Shown here: one piece after another, positions 46,641 to 58,199 of the stretch
Layout: each line of letters opens with the position of its first letter
Numbering within the stretch: position 1 is the stretch's first letter
Assembly (NCBI RefSeq): GCF_024679245.1
Contig: NC_090173.1
Location: forward strand, 54,830,306-54,894,305
From: Pseudorasbora parva
Lineage: Eukaryota; Chordata; Actinopteri; Cypriniformes; Gobionidae
Length of the DNA stretch: 64,000 nt
Direction of reading: 5' to 3'
The notes under the pieces: model-generated
Databases searched by the model: none
Seen by the model: the letters and a program-made list of their open reading frames with translations, nothing else
What the model was told of the DNA's origin: nothing
Position numbers and translations under genes: made by a program

Positions 46641-47884
46641 GCAGTAGTGAATCTGTTTTGGGCAAAACTCAATGTGTATTTAGTCTGGGTTTGGTCCATA
46701 AAGACTCTTCAGAGATCTGATATGATCGGCTTACATGCCTCATGCTAACTTATCATATATGTTGTTAAAAGTTTAAGTTAGTTTGTTGATCTCTTTGCTG
46801 ATGACAGAAATGTGGATTTTTCTTGCAGCTCCTCAGAAATCATCAGCCGAGAAGGGTAGCCGTAACTGTTAATATGAACAAGGGAAGCTGTTATTACTAA
46901 CAGCACATTGATCAATCCTGACTGCGCGGCACGGTGTCTCTGGACGGAGCTGGAGGGGATGGGGATTTTCAGACCACTGATATCTGTCTGATGGCTCATT
47001 ACGTGTTGAACAACACACTGGGGTCAGCGTTCATTCAGCCAGCTGAGATAATGCATTAGTTTGACCTTTAGACTGCAGTTAACGCTACAGGCTTTACACG
47101 CAATGAGGCCAAGAGAAAAGCACACACTGTCCTCCCACAAATCATCCACAGCCTTAATGAGGACCATCTATAAACCACATAATTACACATCCGCAAGAGT
47201 CCTCCTGGGAAAACATCTATAACATATTTGCAAGAAATAAATATTAAATGAACAAACATGACTGGTGCATGCACAGGCCTTGAAGTTGTATAAAGTCAAT
47301 TAGATTTGAGCTCACAAATGCTTTCCAGTTATGCTTGCGGATCCATCAGACTCAGTGAACCCAATGACAGCTGACTAAGTGGAGCTGGTCTTAGATCTGT
47401 GTAAAATCCTCTTTCAATTGAGAGGCCAGATCTCCGTCTGTATGTGAGCAGTGAGGTGCAACTGTACTTGTGAAATCACATCTTTCTTTTGTCATGTCAA
47501 TTAGACCGCTGTCCCTCAGCGAGGAGAACTATCCCGCAGCTGAGAAAGAGCAAAACTACAGAGTTATCGACACGCCAGGAAGCAAGTGCAGTATTCCGGA
47601 TTGTATTGATTAGATTATAGGATTGTGATTTATTCTACAAGTGTTGGACAGTAGCTCTGAGGTAGTTAAAATAACAAGTACAGGCGGGAATCTTTAGCCA
47701 TCTTAGTATTCAATTAGATTTTGTTTCAGGTTTTTACACATTTTTCATCAGCAGTATAAGAGTGCAATTCTTTTCTGAATTCATGTGGCTCATTGCCAAA
47801 TTGTGTAATATAGCAAATATCGGTTTATACCATTGTAAAATGTAAACAATATTATTACACAGTGCTCTCTGTATATATACACAA
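46640..47884. other. No gene seen; low-repeat DNA
   Basis: About 1.2 kb without element ends. Its sequence complexity is high and it is unique within the window. No coding motif is recognised. Confidence 0.4.
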
Positions 47885-47885
47885 A

Positions 47886-48573
47886 CTCACCTAAAGGATT
47901 ATTAGGAACACCATACTAATACTGTGTTTGACCCCCTTTCGCCTTCAGAACTGCCCGTGGCATTGATTCAACAAGGTGCTGAAAGCATTCTTTAGAAATG
48001 TTGGCCCATATTGATAGGATAGCATCTTGCAGTTGATAGAGATTTGTGGGATGCACATCCAGGGCACGAAGCTCCCATTCCACCACATCCCAAAGATGCT
48101 CTATTGGGTTGAGATCTGATGACTGTGGGGGCCATTTTAGTACAGTCAACTCATTGTGATGTTTAAGAAACCAATTTGAAATGATTTGAGCTTAGTGACG
48201 GTGCATTATCCTGCTGGAAGTAGCCATCAGAGGATGGGTACATGGTGGTCATAAAGGGATGGACATGGTCAGAAACAATGCTCGGGTAGGCCTTGGCATT
48301 TAAACAATGCCCAATTGGCACTAAGGGGCCTAAAGTGTGTCAAGAAAACATCCCCCACACCATTACACCACCACCACCACCAGCCTGCACAGTGGTAACA
48401 AGGCATGATGGATCCATGTAACCAGGCAACATTTTTACAGTCTTTAACGGTCCAATTTTGGTGAGCTTGTGCAAATTGTAGCCTCTTTTTCCTATTTGTA
48501 GTGGAGATGAGTGGTACCCGGTGGGGTCTTCTGCTGTTGTAGCCCATCCGCCTCAAGGTTGTGCGTGTTGTGG
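47886..48573 (-). pseudogene. Tc1/mariner-like transposon, C-terminal part, minus strand
   Basis: The left end CTCACCTAAAGGATTATTAGG is a terminal segment. From 48149 leftward the minus-strand frame reads TVLKWPPQSSDLNPIEHLWD, with the canonical Glu at the third catalytic position. A second block at 48380-48560 encodes WSIFI-independent upstream transposase pieces such as RKKRLQFAQAHQNWT. The frame is broken between the blocks (about 48180) and the copy is cut off at 48573 by an unrelated AACCATGG repeat. It is a third Tc1-like family, related to but distinct from 8898-9808. Confidence 0.8.
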
Positions 48574-48815
48574 CCTTATTTTGCCTTATGAAAATAAACC
48601 ATGATTTTACTACAAATAAAATAAAAAAGCCATGGTTATTATAGTTAAACCTTGGTAACCACAAATTAATCATGGCTTTGCTACTCTAACCATAGTTTGA
48701 CCATGGTATTTGTGGTAAAACTGTGGTTATATAAATGGTAATCAATTAGCCAAAAAAAACATGATTACTACACTTTTACTATAATAAAACCATGGTTAAT
48801 TTTCGCAAGGTTACT
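48574..48815. repeat. AACCATGG-rich repeat ending TTTTCGCAAGG
   Basis: CCATGG and its near variants recur about every 30-60 bp, and the end AATTTTCGCAAGG resembles TTATTTTCGTAAGG at 1962. This is a non-coding fish repeat; the left end coincides with the break in the Tc1 copy. Confidence 0.55.
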
Positions 48816-49269
48816 TATCTGAGCGCATGGTCTGAAGCGCATGGTCTAAATGTGCACTGAGGGCACTTAGTCATTTAGTCCGAATCCACTTTTGCTAGTT
48901 TAACGATGGGAAAAACGGTCGACTTTCCAGAAGCATTATCCAAAAGGGATGTTCCTAGTCTCTTATGAGTCTCATCTCCCATTCCCTTTAAAAGCCAGTT
49001 GTGCTCGCACCATGGAGGATTCACTGTTTACATGAGGAAAGACTGAACGCTTCTCCACAGAGGAATCCTTTATTTGTAATACTGAAAAATGTGTGTGCTG
49101 CTGCGTCCCTGTGTGTGTAATAATCAGAGTGTATGTGTGTTGTGCACCGCCTATAGGCTCATATTACTAACACACCCTTTAAATAACACTAAAATACTGC
49201 ACTATTGCCTTTAGAGCAGGTTTGTGTTGGTCAATGGCTCAGTCGTTTTCAGTTCCTCAAAATAGCAAC

Positions 49270-50609
49270 CAGGGATGGAAATTAGCACCCGCCACCAGCC
49301 AAATGTGGGTGATTTTGAGTTGTGGCGGGTAAACTCGCTTCACCTACCGGCCACCGTGGCGGGTAAATAAAAATAGCATACTGTTTCCCCTCTTTGTAAA
49401 CTTTGTTCAATGCATGCGAGTGCGGCCGTATGTCCGAATATTACCAGTCGTTTTCGCTGTCATTACCCGGATGTAGTACCAGAAGACGCGAATACGAAAG
49501 AAGATCGGTCTCTGTGCATCATCCGAGAACGGGCACTCGTCTCACAGCGCAAATATTGAGTTCTCTTTCAAGTCTTGCGCTTAAATGGACAAACTCACAC
49601 AAAAAGTATGTCAACATGTCCATCTTGATTAGTATCCAAGCAGACATAGTCTGAATATGCCTCAAGGGAACGTTATACAGTCGAGAAAGACGAGCATATC
49701 CCTGCACTAGGTCTTAAAGGGGCAGTAGCCTTTCCTGCTGTCTATTTAATGTCAAACAAAAGGACATCACTCACTGCTCTTGAATAGCTTTTGTAAGTTT
49801 AATAAGGATTAATCTTTAATTTAAACTGTTAAAATATGCAGTTATTTTACATTTGATTACTTTATTCAATTTCTGTATCTTTCTGCAGGCCATTAGGCCT
49901 GTACATTAGCGATTATTAAATGTACACATGAGTGAGGTCAAGTTAAACATTTTAGTTTGAATTGTATTTTATACTGTGGATTGTTGCAATTTGCTAAATA
50001 AATATTTGCATAATTTGTAATTGATTAATATTTGAAACTTTAATATTAATTTATGCAATCGCAATGCCTTGATTTTTAGTAAAGTTACAGCCACAGCATT
50101 AGCCATAAATGCAATGGTACTAATAGTTGGCATAATTTCTTTTGGTGTTTCGGTTTCGGCCAAGAATTTTTATTTCTGTGCATCCCTACTAACAATGTTC
50201 TGCTCGGTGTGTCGTCAACACGCTTCAGAAGATGCCAAAACTAATAGTTTCATTGTTGGGACTAAAAACCTAAAACTGGAAGCCATAAAAGATCACGAAT
50301 CATCCAAATGCCACATCCAGGTAAAAAAAAAAAAGCGCACAGAGCCCAACTCATTTAATGAAATGTATATCAGTTCATGGTTTGTGTGTGTATAAGAGAG
50401 ATAGAGAAAATGTCAGTATTTCATTGAGACTTGAGATTAAATAAACTGCTTAAGTATTGTAGAGCTTGTAGTATTAATTTTTCACATGCAGTTACACATT
50501 GTCGTTTAAAAACAAGAAAGTGGCTGGTAAAAACATGGAGTGGCTGGTAGATTTTGAAATCCACCAGCCACAGTGGCCGGTGGACAAAAAAAGTTAATTT
50601 CCATCCCTG
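49270..50609. mobile_element. hAT transposon with zinc-finger exon, 8-bp duplication
   Basis: CAGGGATGGAAATTA and its exact inverse TAATTTCCATCCCTG are the termini. ATAGCAAC flanks both sides (49262-49269 and 50610-50617), a perfect 8-bp duplication. Paralogous DNA at 58563-58570 holds a single ATAGCAAC with no insert, the empty site. The 1340-bp element is too short for a transposase but retains the exon described at 50195-50320. Both ends are rich in CACCAGCCAC/GTGGCGGG motifs. Confidence 0.92.
50195..50320 (+). pseudogene. hAT-derived TTF-type zinc-finger exon
   Basis: A frame opening at ATG 50195 reads MFCSVCRQHASEDAKT and continues with FIVGTKNLKLEAIKDHESS, ending KCHIQ at 50320. It is followed at once by GTAAAA, a good splice donor. 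The C-x2-C near the start, a KLEAIKDHE phrase and a terminal C-H are typical of the TTF/BED-like zinc finger found at the N-terminus of some hAT transposases and their domesticated vertebrate relatives (ZNF862/KIAA1586-like). The rest of the transposase is missing, so as a gene it is broken. The frame itself is intact, and could be spliced to a downstream exon if transcribed. Confidence 0.65.
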
Positions 50610-50874
50610 ATAGCAACGCTCCAACAATGCTCCTGAACACTCCTGGTTTTCAGACCAGACGCCCATGGGGGAACAGATGCGCAAACGTGCAGCTGGACGT
50701 GAAAATGATCACTGCGTCAGGCTGAAACTAGCAGAAAACACTTGTATTGCGCCTGCCTTCACATTGCACCGGGTGTATGATAGGGCCCTATGTCTTCTGA
50801 AGCCAAACCACATGCTGGATGGCCCATGTTCTCCATCAGAGGGCACTCTTCCCCGCTTCTTTATCTTATCATGA

Positions 50875-51130
50875 CCTACATTTTCCATAACCCATGCAGT
50901 GCTCTGACTCATTATGGTTTTATTACTTCCACCTGTGTGTCATTTGCTTGTTAATGTTGGCCTATATAAGCTGTGTTTCCTGCAAAGTCTTGTTTGTGTT
51001 ACACTGCATTTCTGAGTGCTTTCTCTGGTTTCCTGTATTGGGTCTGATCTTTTTCCTGGATTTCTCAGTTTGCCCTGTGTTTTGACCATTTGCCTAATAT
51101 GTGGATTAAGATTGTGGATTACCCCTAATA
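50875..51130 (+). mobile_element. Possible solo LTR fragment
   Basis: A TATA-like GGCCTATATAAGCTG is followed by pyrimidine-rich text typical of fish retrotransposon R-U5 (TTCCTGTATTGGGTCTG, CTGTGTTTTGACC). No primer site or boundaries are certain. Confidence 0.35.
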
Positions 51131-51131
51131 C

Positions 51132-51932
51132 ATGTACATTTACATTTATGCATTTAGCAGTCGCTTTTATCCAAAGCGACTTATAACTCAGGAGAACAGG
51201 AAGCGATCCGTCAAGAAGAGGCAAAGAAACACAAAAAGTGGCCCAAATACCAAGATTTGTATACCGTTCAGAGTAGCAAAAACCAGAAAAGGGAAGAAGA
51301 AAGGAGAAATAGGAAAGTTTTTTTTATTTATTTATGTAAGATTAAGTGCTCATGGAAGAGATGAGTTTTTACCTGTCTTTTGAATGAAGCGAGTGATTCT
51401 GTCGTGCGTGTGGAGGACGGAAGACCGTTCCACCAACCAGGAACAATGAAAGAAAAGGTTCTGGAGAGGGATTTCATGCCTCTCTGTGATGGTACCACAA
51501 GCCTTCACTCATTAGTTGAGCGAAGGCTTCTGGTGGGGGTGTAGACTCGTAGGAGTGAGTTGAAGTATGCGGGTGCTGCGCTTGTGGAAGATCCATAAGC
51601 AAGAGTCAGAGCTTTGAATTTGATCCGGGCAGCGAGTGGTAGCCAACGCAGAGAGATGAATAGAGGTGTGACATGAGCCACTTTGGGCTCATTGAATACA
51701 AAACGTGCCGCAGCATTCTGGATCATTTGCAGCGGTTTGATTGCACAAGATGGAAGTCCAGCCAGAAGCCCATTGCAATAGTCAAGTCTAGAAATTACCA
51801 GGGCTTGGACAAGAAGCTGTGTTGCATGCTCCGTACGGAACGGTCTGATTTTCCTGATGTTATGCAATGCAAACCTGCATGACCGAGCTGTCTTTGAGAT
51901 GTGGTCTTTGAAGGACAGCTGGTCATCAAAGA
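51132..51932 (-). pseudogene. L2/CR1-like LINE 3' end, minus strand
   Basis: The 3' end at left reads TACATTTACATTTATGCATT then AGCAGTCGCTTTTATCCAAA, the inverse of the typical fish L2 tail. From 51867 leftward the frame gives RKIRPFRTEHATQLLVQALV, SRLDYCNGLLAGLPSCAIKP and FISLRWLPLAARIKFKALTL, the post-RT C-terminal region, to a stop near 51505. It is the same family as 61063-64000, 5'-truncated at about 51932. Confidence 0.85.
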
Positions 51933-52573
51933 TTATATAAAGCTATATAATAAAGCTATATAATAAATATGCGTTTGGATTTTCTAACCATGTGTCAGAG
52001 CTGTACGTAATAGTGATGCAAAGTCTGATTAATTTCTGCGAACCAGTTCTTTTTCCGACAGTTCAAAAAGCTGATTCATAGGTTCCTGACGTCATCATAA
52101 GCAGCGTTTAAAAGACACTGTTTAACTAAACTAAAGTGTGTTTAAAGGGCTCAGTATAACAGTTCTCAGTAATGTGTTGAAAGACGCTCCCCGTCCAGCC
52201 CCAGTGGAGGCCAGTAATGAAGATATTGATATTGTTCAGAGACTCTGAAGATAGGCAGACACTGAGAATCACTGGGGACTTGACAGATCATTTCTCTCCA
52301 TTTAATCCACATATAAAAATCAAAGCTGCATAAGAAATGCTGAAAACCTCAGATACAGAAACAAATTGATTTGATTGTGACGCACAGAACTGTTTGAAGC
52401 CCATCTCAGACAGATGCTTCTGTACGTGATCACAAAATCCAACATTTACACAATCCTGTTAGCCTAAGAAATATATGATGCTCAAATGTAGACATGGATG
52501 TGACTTTTCCAAAAAGAATAAAAGAATGACAGCATATACCGTGTGCAGTTGTTTATTTTAAATGGTAACATTT
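51933..52573. other. No gene seen; repeat scrap
   Basis: AGTGATGCAAAGTCTGATTA to TTCCTGACGTCATCATAAGC (52014-52106) looks like an element fragment. The rest is unassigned. Confidence 0.35.
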
Positions 52574-53070
52574 AGGGATGTACAATATTATCGGCACAAC
52601 ATTGGATTCTGCAAAAAAAGGCTTAAAATTTAATAATCAGCATCAGCCTGACATGCATTGCTTCAATATTTTGGATTACTGTCTTGAACGTGTGAATGCG
52701 AGAACAGAAGGACACGTGTGCGATACCCGCCAACAGTTTCTCTCTACTCTCTACTCTAGCTTGTAGATTACAGATTTCATGGGGACTTTAACATTTATTT
52801 AGCACTAACGCAAAACATTTTGATAAGGAGACCTCAGAGCTCTGAAACCGGAATGAAAAAATACTACTTCTTTTTTTTTGCTCAATACCAACTGAAATGA
52901 AAAATAATTCATTTATAATTTATGCACAGGAGAGATTTGGTGTTTTTTCCAAACTAAGGGGGAAAAAATATGTATATCGTTATCTGCAAACTGACAAATT
53001 GTTTTTTTTTTAAAGTTTAAAAAATAGTGGCATATCGCATATTGCCAGAAATCTAATAATGTGCATCCCT
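52574..53070. mobile_element. hAT-like element, AGGGATGTAC ends
   Basis: AGGGATGTACAATATTAT at left and AATAATGTGCATCCCT at right are inverted relatives. No clear 8-bp duplication is visible at either candidate boundary. The 497-bp body is non-coding. Confidence 0.55.
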
Positions 53071-53374
53071 TGCATTCAGTACTTAAGTGCTAGAGAAAAA
53101 AGTTTTACATATTAAGAAAAAAAAAGATCCCCGCAATAAATTTTCTGTTCTCAGAACATCCTCGCTGGTGTCAAGGACATCGCCTAGTAAGTTCTTTAAA
53201 GGTTTGGGGGACATCATTTGGTGGACCTTAAATGAACATTCAGGACATTCTCTGAAAAATGAATGGGACTATTTATTATTTGGAAATGTGATGTTCCCAG
53301 AACGTCCACGCTGGTGTCAAGGATGGTGATGTTCCCAGAGCGTTCTGAGGCGGTCACGATGTGGAGGTCTTTAA

Positions 53375-54481
53375 AGGTTTGGGGGTGAAACACTCAGTTT
53401 CAGTCAATCACATGTCAATCTTGAGTACCTATAGTATTGCATCCTTCATATCTCCGAAAAGTCTTTAGTTTTATTATATTTATAAAAGAAATATGGGCTG
53501 TACCTAGTCTTTCCGGAAAAAACCGAGCGCCTGGAGGCGTACCGTGTGGGCGGAGCTAAAGAATGACGATCGCGAACAAAGCGGTGATGTCCTCAAGCGT
53601 GGAGAAACCCATCGCTATCTCAGCTAATACAGATAATGATCCACAATCAAATCTGAGGGAGAAATAAATTGAACAGGAGAAACGGCAACATCAGGACGTC
53701 CGTCTCTGTGGTATGTACTGTATTTAGTGGCCTGTCAACATTTGTGTGTCTTTACTCGCATTTTATGAGGACATGATTCGGTTTATGGACTATTGTATGC
53801 GACTAGACCTTAGAGGTAGCAAGCAAAACGGTTTTGCACGTCAGACTAGTGTAACAGAGAACAACAATGGAGTAACCGTTAGCGCATTTGAATGACGAAG
53901 CACGCGATCGTGTCGTTTACTGATGTTTACTCATGCGACGGTAGCCAAGAGCACAGACACTTGAAGCAGTTTTACTCACCGGCTGCTTCCAAAGCAGGAC
54001 CGAACCTTTATCGCTGGGACGCTCCGTCAAAAACACACTTCTTTGGTATGATTTGGTGAAATCCACTTAGAGACGCGACTGAAATGATGTTGTGAAGCTT
54101 CCCGTCATTTCTGCGTTCAAATCGGTTCAAATGCAGCGCTGCCTTCCCGGAATGCTGTGCTGAAGCGTTGAAGTCGCTCAACGTCACCCATAGGAATAAA
54201 GTGGAGAGCAGCGCGCGACATAAGTCTTCACGGAGGACTGGATCTGCAGCTGAGAGAGTGTTTATGGGCGTGCGTTTCCTCTCTCGCTCTAGTCATGCGC
54301 GCACGCACCCTACCGGGAGAAGAGCCCCTACGGCCCATACAAGGACCTTCCGTTCTATTAACGTCAAGTAGACCCATACTCGAAAAAAACTCGCCGAAAC
54401 GTGTGACACAGAAATACTCCATCAAACGTCCAACATTAGTTTTTGAAACTTTGACTATGTTTAGGATGGGAATCCAAGTCT
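53375..54481. mobile_element. Probable TTAA-type element, GGTGAAACACTCAG end
   Basis: TTAA at 53371-53374 and 54482-54485 are the likely flanks. The left part, GGTGAAACACTCAGTTTCAG onward, and the CpG-rich block around 53520-53590 resemble a repeat I recall from cyprinid genomes. Terminal repeats are not obvious. The outside sequences both contain AAAGGTTTGGGGGAC, a direct repeat of an older unit. ORFs inside (54168-54579) overlap on both strands and are unsupported. Confidence 0.4.
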
Positions 54482-54584
54482 TTAACGGTTTGGGGGACTC
54501 CTTTAAAGGTTTGGGGGACGTTATTTGGGGACCTTCAGGGGACATTCAGGACGTTCTGGGAATGTTTAGGGGACCATAACTATA

Positions 54585-54905
54585 GTCAAGTCAAGTCACC
54601 CTTTTACAATGCCAACTGTTTCAAAGCAGCTTCACAGTGTTAACAGAAATAATGCAACAGAATTTGGTTCGGCTGTACAGCCACTCAGAACGGTGATGTT
54701 ATCCGGCTAATTTCAACTATCATATAGTGTCAATGTGGGCAGATTGGTAATATAGTTTAAATTTAAGAGTCCCCAACTGAGCAAAAGTTAAAGGCAATGG
54801 TGACAACTCCTCCTTCAGGGCATTATGGAGAAAAAAACCTTGGGAGAAACCCGGCTCAGTCGGGGTGCCAGTTCTCCTCTGGACAACGAACAAATAGTGT
54901 ATGAT
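54585..54905 (+). repeat. Interspersed repeat, GTCAAGTCAAGTCACCC start
   Basis: The start, then TTTCAAAGCAGCTTCACAGT, TTCGGCTGTACAGCC and GGCTCAGTCGGGGTGCCAGT, match 29040-29475 in the opposite orientation. A second 5' piece is at 58256-58482. Confidence 0.7.
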
Positions 54906-55825
54906 TATACACACACACACACAAACACATACACACACAAACACATACACCACTTAAAGTACATCATGTTACACAAAAATGTTTAATGGTGTAAAGTTGG
55001 GTGGCTTTTTGGTCTTTGATCTACCTAGCAAACCACAGCATAGCAATTTGCATAGGGGGGAGCTTAGTTTTAAAAGTGAAAAGTTCAATTAAAAAAGGAG
55101 GACAGAAAAGTGGTCATGGCCAAGTGAGTCTATAAAAGAAAATTGCCTCCTAAATACGCCCACCGAGTTCCATACTTACTCACAAATTCAACACAATGGA
55201 GTAAAAAAACACTCAGAAGACCCTGACAGCCTCCCACAACACACTAGCATAGCCGGCAGGTTCTTACACACGCAACTCACTCACATTTTCTTCAGAAATT
55301 GCACACTGCAGCTTTAAATGAGAGTCGACATGGTTTAGCCGTGTGTCTTAAGGGTTCGAGCATCAGCTAAAGAAAGATGAGGCACGAGGGCCACAGAGAA
55401 AAGAGATGTGAAATGAGCAATGTTCAGATGAAAGCCCATGATGGCAGGGCTGGATGGAGGCAGCATCAGGGTCATGACGGAGCCTGCGGTCGGAGCACAC
55501 ACACACACCAGGAGGATAAGCGCTTATGAGATCAGCAGCCTTGACCCTCTGACTCACACACTTGCTTTGGGATTAAAGTCCCGTCACAAGTGTTGCAGTC
55601 ACGAATCAAAAAAATTATAAGTGTGAATCAAAAATGCACAAGTATATTGCACAAAACTGAAAAACTAATGCAAAATTATCAGAATAGCAAACAACGTGGT
55701 CACTCACTAGTCATTAAAATTATTAACACATCAACTCATACTAACATAGGTTATCTAACATTTCCTACAGTTGGTTGATGACAAATATTATGCAGGACAA
55801 CAACTCACTGTGGGATGAGTTTTGA
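54906..55825. other. Short CA repeat, otherwise no gene seen
   Basis: A broken CA microsatellite lies at 54909-54950. The rest has no recognisable motif or element ends. Confidence 0.45.
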
Positions 55826-56032
55826 GGCCAGATTTACTAAACAGGGCAAATTAGCGTGAGAGCACAATTTCATTAAAGCACAAATGGGAGTGGACATTTC
55901 TGCACATGATCTACTGACAACACGCAAATTAAAGAACACAGAACCTAATTTATATTTCATTTATATTTACGCTAATTTATCACTGCGTGTCTTAAGTAAA
56001 TCCTAACAGTGGATGTTAGTAAATCTGGGCCC
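55826..56032. mobile_element. MITE, GGCCAGATTTACTAA ends
   Basis: GGCCAGATTTACTAAACAG at left and TTAGTAAATCTGGGCC at right form inverted repeats around a 207-bp non-coding body. One related end occurs at about 31893. Confidence 0.75.
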
Positions 56033-56326
56033 TTTTCTTTATCAAGCAGCAACTAGCGCAATATCACACGAGGGCTGTTTTTGTCCCCAATAGCACAAGT
56101 GCAAATGTGATATTGATTTTATACAACTGTTCAACAAATAAGAATCAAATAATCAATCAAAAATGTATTTATATAGCACATTTAAAAACAACACAAGTTG
56201 ACCAAAGTGCTTTACAGGTTCCAAAGTTAAGTAGCGTTAAACAGACATCAATAGACACAAAGTATTCAAACCTGTAACATGTAACTAAGGACAACTGAAA
56301 GCAACGGAAAATAAATATGTCTTTAA

Positions 56327-57380
56327 CATAGACTTATTTCACACTTGTAGTTCGGTTAGTTTGGTTCATTTGGTCCGGACCAAAAAACAAAAACAAAACA
56401 TAATAGTCCTGGTCCGCTTAGCGTTCACACTGGCATTTTTAACAGCGAACCTAAAGTTACCGAACCAAAGGCACAGGCAGACGGTCACAACCTGATTGGT
56501 CGGCTTATATGACGCAGGAGCTCGTTTACCGAACATTCAAAACAATGCTCTGTGCGGATTACACGCGGTCATTTTATGCGTGTACATATGGCATTATTTT
56601 TTACCAGAGAACTCATGAAGAGCTCATGAAATGTTCAAAACATTCAAAACAACGCTGTGTGCTGGATTAAACGCGATCATTTTATGCGTGTAACACATAT
56701 GGCATTATTTTTTACCAGAGAACTCATGAAGAGCTCATGAAATGTTAAAAACAATGCTGTGTGTTGGATTAAACTCGATCATTTTATGCGTGTAACACAT
56801 ATGGCATTATTTTTTACCAGAGAACTCATGAAGAGCTCATGAAATGTTCAAAACATTCAAAACAGCAGCAGGATTTCCTCCGTTGTGCAGAACAGAGACG
56901 GCCGTTCTGTCGTCTGTACCTGCTAATAATGGGCAACACAGGAACTTTGATGAGAAGAGCCAGGTTTGCTTTTTGTGTGTTTTTTTTCTAGCATTTTCTA
57001 AACATGCTCGTCAGACCAAATATTGATGAGGCACCTCCTCGTTGCTCCACGTTTGCCCTGTAATGTTAACGTTACTCTTTGGATCTTTCCGCGTCGTCAA
57101 ATCAGCTGCATTATGCGTGGCATCTTGTGACATTACATCTGGTTTTTGGTCCGTTTACATGTCTTTGGTCCGTGTTGCGTTCACATATCAATCGAACCGC
57201 ACCAGAGTTCGTTTGGAAGCGGACCGACACCCATCTTTTTAGCGGTCTCGGTCCGCTTGATTGGTGCGCACCAGGGTTCGGATGGCAGCGTTCACATGTG
57301 TTCAAATGAACCGCACTAACCGAGCAATCGCACCAGGGTTCGTTTTAATCAAACCAAACATGACAAGTGTGAACGCACCC
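56327..57380. mobile_element. TTAA-flanked element with GGTCCGGACC motifs
   Basis: TTAA at 56323-56326 and 57381-57384 flanks the element. TTCACACTTGT near the left end (56338) is matched by ACAAGTGTGAA near the right end (57363-57373). Both subterminal regions are rich in GGTTCGG, TTTGGTCC and GAACC motifs. It splits a LINE 3' UTR. No transposase is recognised. Confidence 0.65.
56560..56870. repeat. Tandem triplication, about 102-111 bp
   Basis: GCATTATTTTTTACCAGAGA starts at 56591, 56702 and 56804. The first unit differs from the next in spacing because of an extra ACATTCAAAAC segment. It lies within the TTAA element. Confidence 0.85.
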
Positions 57381-58199
57381 TTAAAACCAGCGATGGAGTA
57401 ACAGGACTTGATGTAAAACGGGAGACGGTTCCATAGCCTCGGTGCCGCCACCACGCAGCCTTGATCTCCCTTTGTTTTCAGGCGAGATTTCCGAGCCTTT
57501 AACAATAAGCTTTGCGATGATCTTAGTGGTCTGGAGGTACAGTGATGCTGTAATAGCTCTGAGATGTAAACAGGGGCTTGTCCGTGTAAGCCTTTAAAAA
57601 CCATTAAAAGGACCTTGTATTGGACCGTAAACTCCACAGGGAGCCAGTGCAAAGATGCCAGTACTAGAGAGATACTGGAGTATTTTCTAGTTCCAGTCAG
57701 CAATCCGCCCGCTGCATTCTGCACTAGCTGCAGACGTGCCATGGACTTTTTAGATACCCCCATATACAAAGAATTGCAGTAGTCTAATCTGGACGAGATA
57801 AAAGCATGGATAACAGTTTCCAAGTCTTTGGTGGACAGGAAGCCCTTCAATCTAGCAATACCTCTTAGCTGAAAAAAGCTACCCTTAAGAAGTTAATATT
57901 GTGCTCTTTTAGAGACAATATTGTCTGTTTTGCTCAGTAGAACTATCCGAGCAACACACAGCGGCGTCATTTCTGAATCCGTGTTTTGAGCGAATCAATC
58001 GGCTGAACCAATGATTCAGTGGACCCTTCATAAAGAGAAAGTCACTGACACTCGTCAACTGTATTTTTATTTAATGCCACTGCCAATTCAATCTTATAAT
58101 CTTATCAGTTGACGGTTAATATTCCTATACTGAGCGCCAGTTGCCGGTCGGGAAAATGAACCGAAATGAGCATTCCTACTTTAGAGCAGGTGTGAAATA

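Larger units (their letters stand above)
49135..50789. repeat. Interspersed repeat interrupted by a hAT element
   Basis: The outer parts (49135-49269 and 50618-50789) match 58200-58255 plus 58483-58748 almost word for word, for example GGTTTGTGTTGGTCAATGGC and CCAGACGCCCATGGGGGAAC. It ends TGATAGGGCCC in both copies. The copy here contains the hAT; the copy at 58 kb does not. Confidence 0.8.
56137..57890 (-). pseudogene. LINE 3' part, minus strand, split by a TTAA element
   Basis: The 3' tail at left contains ATCAATCAAAAATGTATTTA and AAAGTGCTTTACAG, the inverse of a LINE end with TGATTGATT repeats. After the insert, the minus-strand frame (57850 to about 57380) gives SRLDYCNSLYMGVSKKSMAR, QLVQNAAGGLLTGTRKYSSI and LASLHWLPVEFTVQYKVLLM, the post-RT C-terminal region. 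This LINE family differs from the one at 51132 and 61063. It is 5'-truncated at about 57890. Confidence 0.8.

Noticed and set aside
47494..47613. 39-codon plus-strand ORF starting MSIRPLSLSEENYPAAEK
   Set aside because: It looks protein-like in composition but is short, has no recognised motif and no splice context; likely chance.
52574..53070. An 8-bp target-site duplication around the AGGGATGTAC element
   Set aside because: The flanks TAACATTT and TGCATTCA are only loosely similar; no exact duplication can be read.
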